Shown piece after piece: positions 59,591 through 64,000 of a DNA stretch of 64,000 nucleotides (the first letter of the stretch is position 1; each line of letters begins with the position of its first letter). This stretch comes from Neisseria subflava. GTDB taxonomy: Bacteria; Pseudomonadota; Gammaproteobacteria; Burkholderiales; Neisseriaceae. Below the pieces are notes generated by a model that saw only the letters and a program-made list of their open reading frames with translations, did not search any database and was not told the origin of the DNA. Made by a program: the position numbers and the translations under genes. The DNA is taken from the NCBI RefSeq assembly GCF_005221305.1, contig NZ_CP039887.1, positions 434,001 to 498,000 of the forward strand, read 5' to 3'.

Positions 59591-60052
59591 TTATTCCGGG
59601 CCGCGGAATGTGTCATGGCAGGATTTGCAGGTTGCACCGGTTTCGCCGTAAGCGGCTTTAATTTCTTCGAGCTTGCCGGTTTGGGCGGCGGCGTTGAGTT
59701 TCTCAACCGCAGCGACGAATTTTTCTTCTTCGGCTTTGAATTTTGCAGTGTCTGTCCAGATGGCAGGCAGGGCGCGGCCATTGCCTTGAGGATCGGATTC
59801 AAACAGGGTAAACGGTTTTTTGCTGTTTTCGGCAAAAGTGGCCGCAGCTTGTTTGAATTTCTCAACGTCGTAAGGCTCTTCGTCTTTGACCATTTTGCCC
59901 ATACGGGTGAACTCAGGCATCATGGATTTGAACGCGGCCGTACGGTCTTCGGAAATCGGGCCTTTAGGCTGGGAAGGCGCGCCGCTGCCGCCGCAGGCGG
60001 TCAGGGTAAGCGCTACTGCTGCCAAAGCGACAGGGAGAAAACGGGTTTTCAT
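59591..60052 (-). CDS. Cytochrome c' lipoprotein
   Basis: Cytochromes c' are four-helix bundle heme proteins that bind nitric oxide and protect against it. The 153-residue precursor has a lipoprotein signal ending in LTAC (Cys near 20), and the heme motif CKSCH lies near the C terminus (GATCKSCHDTFRGPE), as in this class. The N-terminal helix has the methionine of FKSMMPEFTRMGKM. It should sit on the periplasmic face of a membrane. Length fits the Neisseria CycP-type protein. Confidence 0.88.
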   Translation of the reverse strand: MKTRFLPVALAAVALTLTACGGSGAPSQPKGPISEDRTAAFKSMMPEFTRMGKMVKDEEPYDVEKFKQAAATFAENSKKPFTLFESDPQGNGRALPAIWTDTAKFKAEEEKFVAAVEKLNAAAQTGKLEEIKAAYGETGATCKSCHDTFRGPE

Positions 60053-60184
60053 ATGGAGTGTGTCCTATTGTGATGATATGATTATCGTTAAATTTAGAAT
60101 CGGCCGGCCAAACACTCAGGCCGTCTGATAAGGCGTTATCATACCTTAAACCCAAGTCTGAAACGAGTATAGAAAGGAAACGAT

Positions 60185-61009
60185 ATGGCAATTTTGATTA
60201 CCGGGGCATCGGCAGGATTCGGCGCGGCCATGTGCCGCACCTTTGTTGCGGCAGGCTATCATGTCATCGGTGCGGCAAGGCGTGAAGACAAATTGCAGCA
60301 GTTGGCAGAGGAATTGGGCGAGCAGTTTTACCCGTTGGAAATGGATGTTTCGCGTACGGAGTCGATTCAAAACGCTTTAAACAGCCTGCCCGAGCATTTA
60401 TCTGAAATCGATTGCCTGATCAACAACGCCGGTTTGGCTTTAGGTTTGGATTCTGCCGATAAAGCCGATTTTGGCGATTGGGAAACCATGATTCAAACCA
60501 ATATCATCGGCCTGACTTTTCTGACCCGCCAGATTTTGCCGCAAATGGTAGCGCGCAAACAAGGCTACATCATCAATTTGGGTTCGATTGCCGGCAGTTA
60601 TGCTTATTCCGGCAGTAATGTTTATGGCGCGACCAAGGCTTTTGTGCGCCAATTCAGTATGAACCTGCGCGCTGAATTGGCAGATAAAAATATCCGCATT
60701 ACCAATATCGAACCGGGCTTATGTGGCGACACCGAGTTTTCCAACGTCCGTTTCAAAGGCGACGACCAGCGTGCGGCCGAGGTTTATGAGAATGTCGAGT
60801 TTATCCAGCCGCAAGATATTGCCGATACCGCTTTATGGCTCTATCAGCGTCCGGCGCGGATGAACGTCAATTCCATCGAAATCATGCCGGTTGCCCAGAC
60901 CTTTGCAGGCATGAAAGTTTACCGCGATGAGCCTGCTCTGGTGAAGGAAGAAACGTTTGAAAAACAAAGCATGTCTTTGTTTGGAAAAATAAAATCTTGG
61001 TTTAAGTAA
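60185..61009 (+). CDS. SDR family oxidoreductase (YdfG-like)
   Basis: This short-chain dehydrogenase is similar to YdfG, the NADP-dependent L-allo-threonine/3-hydroxy acid dehydrogenase. The first 248 residues carry TGASAGFGAAMC, the NADP-selecting ARR (GAARREDKL), NNAGLALG, INLGSIAGSYAY and the catalytic YGATK. A tail of about 25 residues (ETFEKQSMSLFGKIKSWFK) extends beyond the usual YdfG end and looks amphipathic. GAAAGGAAACG precedes the start. Confidence 0.88.
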   Translation: MAILITGASAGFGAAMCRTFVAAGYHVIGAARREDKLQQLAEELGEQFYPLEMDVSRTESIQNALNSLPEHLSEIDCLINNAGLALGLDSADKADFGDWETMIQTNIIGLTFLTRQILPQMVARKQGYIINLGSIAGSYAYSGSNVYGATKAFVRQFSMNLRAELADKNIRITNIEPGLCGDTEFSNVRFKGDDQRAAEVYENVEFIQPQDIADTALWLYQRPARMNVNSIEIMPVAQTFAGMKVYRDEPALVKEETFEKQSMSLFGKIKSWFK

Positions 61010-61017
61010 TCGGCATC

Positions 61018-61044
61018 AGGCCGTCTGAAGGTTTCAGACGGCCT
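61018..61044. terminator. DUS hairpin behind the SDR gene
   Basis: Arms at 61018-61029 and 61033-61044 with a 3-nt loop. Confidence 0.82.
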
Positions 61045-61070
61045 CTTTGTTATCTGAAATTGAACAAACA

Positions 61071-61085
61071 CGTTATAATGTAATT
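61071..61085 (+). promoter_or_regulatory. zur promoter -10 with Zur-box-like motif
   Basis: CGTTATAATGTAATT contains TATAAT and resembles the Zur consensus in its first half. It shares GTTATAA-GTA with the motif before the tdfH-like gene (10 of 11 bases). A single DUS (61097-61108) lies between it and the zur ATG. Confidence 0.4.
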
Positions 61086-61122
61086 TTTTATTAACAAGGC
61101 CGTCTGAAAGGCTGTTTCAGTT

Positions 61123-61596
61123 ATGAACGCAATCAAACAAAAAATCTTAGAACAAGCGCAGCGCGATGGCGTGCAGGTAACCGCATTGCGCGAGCAAGTG
61201 CTTGATATTGTTTTGAAACAAAGCGGCGTGATTAAAGCCTACAACGTTCTGTCGCAGATGCAGCAGCAAAGCGAGGGCGTGGTTGCGCCGCCGACGGCCT
61301 ACCGCGCCCTTGATTTTTGGGCGGAGCAGGGTGTTTTGCACAAAGTGGCGGCGGTCAACGGCTATATTTTGTGCAGCCACGCGCAGCACGAGTGCAACGA
61401 CCATTGCCATGACCACGAAGAAGCCGAAGCGCACCACAGCGCGTTTATTTTGGTCTGCACCGAATGCGGCACGGCGGACGAGCAAACCCTGAGCCACGAA
61501 TGGGCGGCACTGTGCGCAGGCGTTGCCGAAAGCGGCTTTGCGCTGAAAGAAGAACACGTTGTTTTAACTGGAATCTGTAAAAAATGTCAGAAGTGA
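61123..61596 (+). CDS. zur: Fur-family zinc uptake regulator Zur
   Basis: This metal-dependent repressor of 157 residues has an N-terminal winged helix (VTALREQVLDIVLKQSGVIKAYNVL, APPTAYRALDFWAEQGVLHKV). A histidine-rich metal-binding part (CSHAQHECNDHCHDHEEAEAHH) and the structural zinc cysteines CTECG..CKKC at the end follow. The YRALDFW segment and the His-rich stretch favour Zur over Fur. The last 13 bases overlap the COG0523 gene, which supports a role in zinc homeostasis. Confidence 0.9.
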   Translation: MNAIKQKILEQAQRDGVQVTALREQVLDIVLKQSGVIKAYNVLSQMQQQSEGVVAPPTAYRALDFWAEQGVLHKVAAVNGYILCSHAQHECNDHCHDHEEAEAHHSAFILVCTECGTADEQTLSHEWAALCAGVAESGFALKEEHVVLTGICKKCQK

Positions 61597-62513
61597 AAAA
61601 AACCAAAGTCCACCTGATTTCAGGTTTTCTGGGAACAGGCAAAACCACCGCGCTTAAAAGCCTGATGGAACAGAAAGACCCGAACGAAAAATGGGTCATC
61701 ATCGTCAACGAGTTCGGCGAAATCGGCATTGACGGCGCGGTATTGAGCGACAACGGCATCCCTGTGGCAGAAATCGCCGGCGGCTGTTTGTGTTGTACCG
61801 CCGGCCCGCAAATGGGCGTAACCGTGCAGAAAATGCTGCGCGACGCCAAGCCCGACCGCCTGATGATTGAGGCAAGCGGACTGGCACACGCCGCCAGCGT
61901 CATCGACGAATTGAAAGCCAAACCGCTGGACAGCCTTTTGGAAATCGGCGCCGTCTTTACCGTCGTCGATCCGCGCCAGTTCATCAATCCCGATTACGCG
62001 CAGCAGGCATTGTATAAAGACCAAATCGGCATCTGCGACGTATTGGTCGCCAGTAAAACCGACTTGTGCACGCACGAGCAGTTGGCCGAGTTTCACGATA
62101 AAGCGGCCAAGCTGTTCCCGCCTAAAGCCAAAGTGGTTGAAGTACAAAATGCGCAACTCGACATCCAATGGCTTGATATTCCCGTTGTCGGAAAATCGCG
62201 CTACCGCCTCAAAGCCCTGCCGGATAACACCATGGGCTTCCAGTCTCAAGGCTTCACTTTCCCTGCCGGACGTGATTTCGACGGCGAAAAGCTGACTGAT
62301 TTCTTCAACGACCTGCCTAAATTTACAGACGGCCTCGTGCGTGCCAAAGGCGTGTTCCAAGTGCTTGGTACATGGGTGTGGCTCAACTGGGTGGACGGTC
62401 AATGGGGCGCAAACCAAGTTTCATGGCGCCGCGATTCCCGCTTTGAGCTGATTGCCAAATCGTTTGACGCGGATTTGATTGAGAAGAAATTGCAGGAGGC
62501 GTTGGAGAAGTAA
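61584..62513 (+). CDS. COG0523 GTPase, zinc metallochaperone (CobW/ZigA-like)
   Basis: COG0523 proteins are G3E GTPases that pass zinc or other metals to client enzymes under limitation. The 309-residue protein has the P loop ISGFLGTGKTTALKSLM, the metal-binding CxCC in IAGGCLCCTAG, a Walker-B-like RLMIEASGLAHA and the SKTD base-recognition motif. A C-terminal CobW domain (about 215-305) follows. Its ATG lies inside zur, so the two are translationally coupled and probably Zur-controlled. B12 synthesis genes are absent, so CobW function is unlikely. Confidence 0.9.
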   Translation: MSEVKKTKVHLISGFLGTGKTTALKSLMEQKDPNEKWVIIVNEFGEIGIDGAVLSDNGIPVAEIAGGCLCCTAGPQMGVTVQKMLRDAKPDRLMIEASGLAHAASVIDELKAKPLDSLLEIGAVFTVVDPRQFINPDYAQQALYKDQIGICDVLVASKTDLCTHEQLAEFHDKAAKLFPPKAKVVEVQNAQLDIQWLDIPVVGKSRYRLKALPDNTMGFQSQGFTFPAGRDFDGEKLTDFFNDLPKFTDGLVRAKGVFQVLGTWVWLNWVDGQWGANQVSWRRDSRFELIAKSFDADLIEKKLQEALEK

Positions 62514-62547
62514 ATCATCGGCCAAACGCTTATTAATCCGTTACTAT

Positions 62548-62580
62548 ATGCCGTCTGAAGTCAGCGGTTTCAGACGGCCT
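62548..62580. terminator. Mixed-dialect DUS hairpin behind the COG0523 gene
   Basis: ATGCCGTCTGAA faces the complement of AGGCCGTCTGAA with a 9-nt loop. Confidence 0.75.
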
Positions 62581-62612
62581 TTAAATCAAAAAAAATAGAG
62601 GAACACTTAACC

Positions 62613-63668
62613 ATGTGGCGTTATATCTTTCATCGTATGCTCCTTTTGATTCCCACGTTGTTGGGGATTTTGGCGATTACTTTCGCCGTGATTCAGTTTG
62701 TTCCCGGCGGTCCGGTGGAGCAGATGGTTCAGCAGCTGACGCAGGGTGCGGTTGGTGGTGAAACGGCGGGGCGCAGTATTCCCGGAACTCTGGCTAAAAA
62801 CGGCAACCGCATCAGTGCGGAAGATTTGGCCGCGCTGAATGCTTTATACGGTTTCGACAAGCCGCCTGTGACGCGTTTTGTCGATATGGTATGGAAATTC
62901 GCCCGTTTCGATTTGGGCGAGAGCTTTTTCCACCATCAAACCGTATTTGAGCTGGTGAAAGAGAAAATGCCGGTGTCGATGAGTTTGGGTTTGTGGACGT
63001 TCTTCCTGACTTATTTGATATGTATTCCGTTGGGTATTGCCAAGGCGGTCAGAGATGGCAGCCGATTTGATACGATTACGGGCATGGTGATTTTGGTCGG
63101 CTATACCGTACCGCCGTTTGTATTGGGTTTGGTGTTGCTGGTGTTGTTTGGCGGTGGCAGCTTTTTTGCCTGGTTCCCTCAGGGCGGCTTGGTCGGCGAT
63201 GATTTCGATACGCTTTCTTGGGCAGGTAAAGTCAAAGATTATTTATGGCATATGGCCTTGCCGATTACCGCTTCGGTAGCAGGCAACTTGGCGGTGATGA
63301 CCGTATTGACGAAAAACGTGTTTCTTGAAGAAATCCGCCGTCAATATGTTTATACCGCACGAGCCAAGGGCTTGCCTGAGAAACAGATTCTGTGGAAACA
63401 TATTTTCCGCAATGCCATGATTCCTCTGATTACCGGTTTCCCGGCCGCATTTATCGGCGCATTCTTTACCGGAAGCCTGTTGATTGAAACGTTGTTCTCG
63501 TTGGACGGGTTGGGTTTGTTGTCTTACGAGGCAGTGATGAAACGCGATTATCCTGTTGTAATGGGTACGCTGTATGTGTTCACGCTGATGGGGTTGTTGG
63601 CTAAATTGGTGTCGGATATTTCTTATTCATGGGTCGATCCGCGCATTCATTTTGGCGGGCAGAAATAA
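62613..63668 (+). CDS. yejB: ABC transporter permease YejB
   Basis: YejB is one channel subunit of the YejABEF importer for peptides and microcin C-like compounds. The 351-residue protein starts MWRYIFHRMLLLIPTLLGIL. It has the YejB-specific long periplasmic insert with QQLTQGAVGGE and ISAEDLAALNALYGFDKPP, and the coupling loop ARAKGLPEKQILWKHIFRNAMIPL. The insert and length distinguish it from OppB (306 residues). AAATAGAGGAACAC precedes the ATG. yejE follows after a single DUS. Confidence 0.92.
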   Translation: MWRYIFHRMLLLIPTLLGILAITFAVIQFVPGGPVEQMVQQLTQGAVGGETAGRSIPGTLAKNGNRISAEDLAALNALYGFDKPPVTRFVDMVWKFARFDLGESFFHHQTVFELVKEKMPVSMSLGLWTFFLTYLICIPLGIAKAVRDGSRFDTITGMVILVGYTVPPFVLGLVLLVLFGGGSFFAWFPQGGLVGDDFDTLSWAGKVKDYLWHMALPITASVAGNLAVMTVLTKNVFLEEIRRQYVYTARAKGLPEKQILWKHIFRNAMIPLITGFPAAFIGAFFTGSLLIETLFSLDGLGLLSYEAVMKRDYPVVMGTLYVFTLMGLLAKLVSDISYSWVDPRIHFGGQK

Positions 63669-63716
63669 GGCCGTCTGAAAATATCTTCAATCCATTATTA
63701 AAGAATGTTTCGAACC

Positions 63717-64000
63717 ATGAAAAAGAAAAAATCTACTTCAAACCCTACTTGGCAAGCCTTTAAACAGCATAAGCGCGGTTGGTTGGCTTTGCGGATTTTG
63801 GCCGTTTTATTTGTCGTCACTTTGCTTGCACCTTTGTGGAGCAACGACAAACCTTTGTGGATACGCTATCAGGGCGAGTATTTCTTCCCCTTGGTAAACG
63901 AATATAACGAAACCACATTTGGCGGCGATTTCGATACGCCTGCGGATTATCTGGATCCGCTTATCCGCCACAACATCACTTCAGACGGCAATTTTGCCCT
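63717..64000 (+). CDS. yejE: ABC transporter permease YejE, 5' part
   Basis: The frame starts with ATG at 63717 (MKKKKSTSNPTWQAFKQHKRGW) and stays open for 94 codons to the window edge. It has one membrane segment (about 22-41, LALRILAVLFVVTLLAPLWS), followed by the YejE periplasmic region with DKPLWIRYQGEYFFPLVNEY and TFGGDFDTPADYLDP. This is the typical N terminus of YejE, partner of YejB. The ribosome binding site is weak (AAAGAATG further upstream). Confidence 0.9.
   Translation, partial: MKKKKSTSNPTWQAFKQHKRGWLALRILAVLFVVTLLAPLWSNDKPLWIRYQGEYFFPLVNEYNETTFGGDFDTPADYLDPLIRHNITSDGNFA

Overview
This window is a chromosomal segment of a Neisseria species. The marker is the DNA uptake sequence (DUS): dozens of copies of GCCGTCTGAA, most as inverted pairs just behind stop codons where they double as terminators. 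The 12-mer is overwhelmingly AGGCCGTCTGAA (AG dialect), with only a few ATGCCGTCTGAA. As I recall the published DUS dialects, this points to the subflava/flavescens group of commensals rather than to N. meningitidis or N. gonorrhoeae. Most of the window is ordinary core genome. I see no prophage, insertion sequence, CRISPR array or rRNA operon.

Layout. 1-7.3 kb: accD, yqeY-rpsU, a lytic transglycosylase lipoprotein, fxsA, a membrane-fused spermidine synthase homologue and a porin. 7.7-14.9 kb: a peptide import cluster (binding lipoprotein, aminopeptidase P, two permeases, a fused double ATPase). 15-20.3 kb: tRNA-Ser(UGA), yaaA, ridA, apaH, an FAD-linked 2-hydroxyacid dehydrogenase, a heptad-repeat alanine-rich lipoprotein and slyD. 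20.5-28.1 kb: a deletion scar joining the 5' end of malQ to the 3' end of glgP, then a three-gene heme-scavenging island (Slam outer-membrane exporter, hemophilin-type hemophore, 1144-residue TonB-dependent receptor). The island carries three full copies of a different uptake-sequence dialect, AGGCTACCTGAA. 28.3-32.2 kb: ribB, a DUF4230 protein, amiC and tsaE. 32.4-38.4 kb: pheA and a type I secretion operon. 38.7-46.9 kb: rsmB, a DUF1853 gene, trmJ, suhB, proB-proA, grxD, upp, a DUF2322 gene and trxA. 47-54.9 kb: yejF-like ATPase, acyl-CoA ligase, holB-pilZ-tatD, an LplT-like transporter, ccoS and a small conserved gene. 55-64 kb: ackA, a TdfH/CbpA-like receptor, cytochrome c', an SDR enzyme, zur with a COG0523 GTPase, and yejB-yejE running off the end.

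The most interesting items are three. First, ribB carries an in-frame N-terminal phage-repressor-like helix-turn-helix domain. Its promoter is overlapped by one of two matching 16-bp operator-like dyads, which suggests a self-regulating riboflavin enzyme. Second, the hemophore/Slam/receptor island has a foreign uptake-sequence dialect and sits beside the glycogen/maltodextrin deletion scar. Third, proBA is short (267-residue ProB without PUA) and looks streptococcal. Two zinc loci (the TdfH-like receptor and zur/COG0523) also share a near-identical promoter motif.
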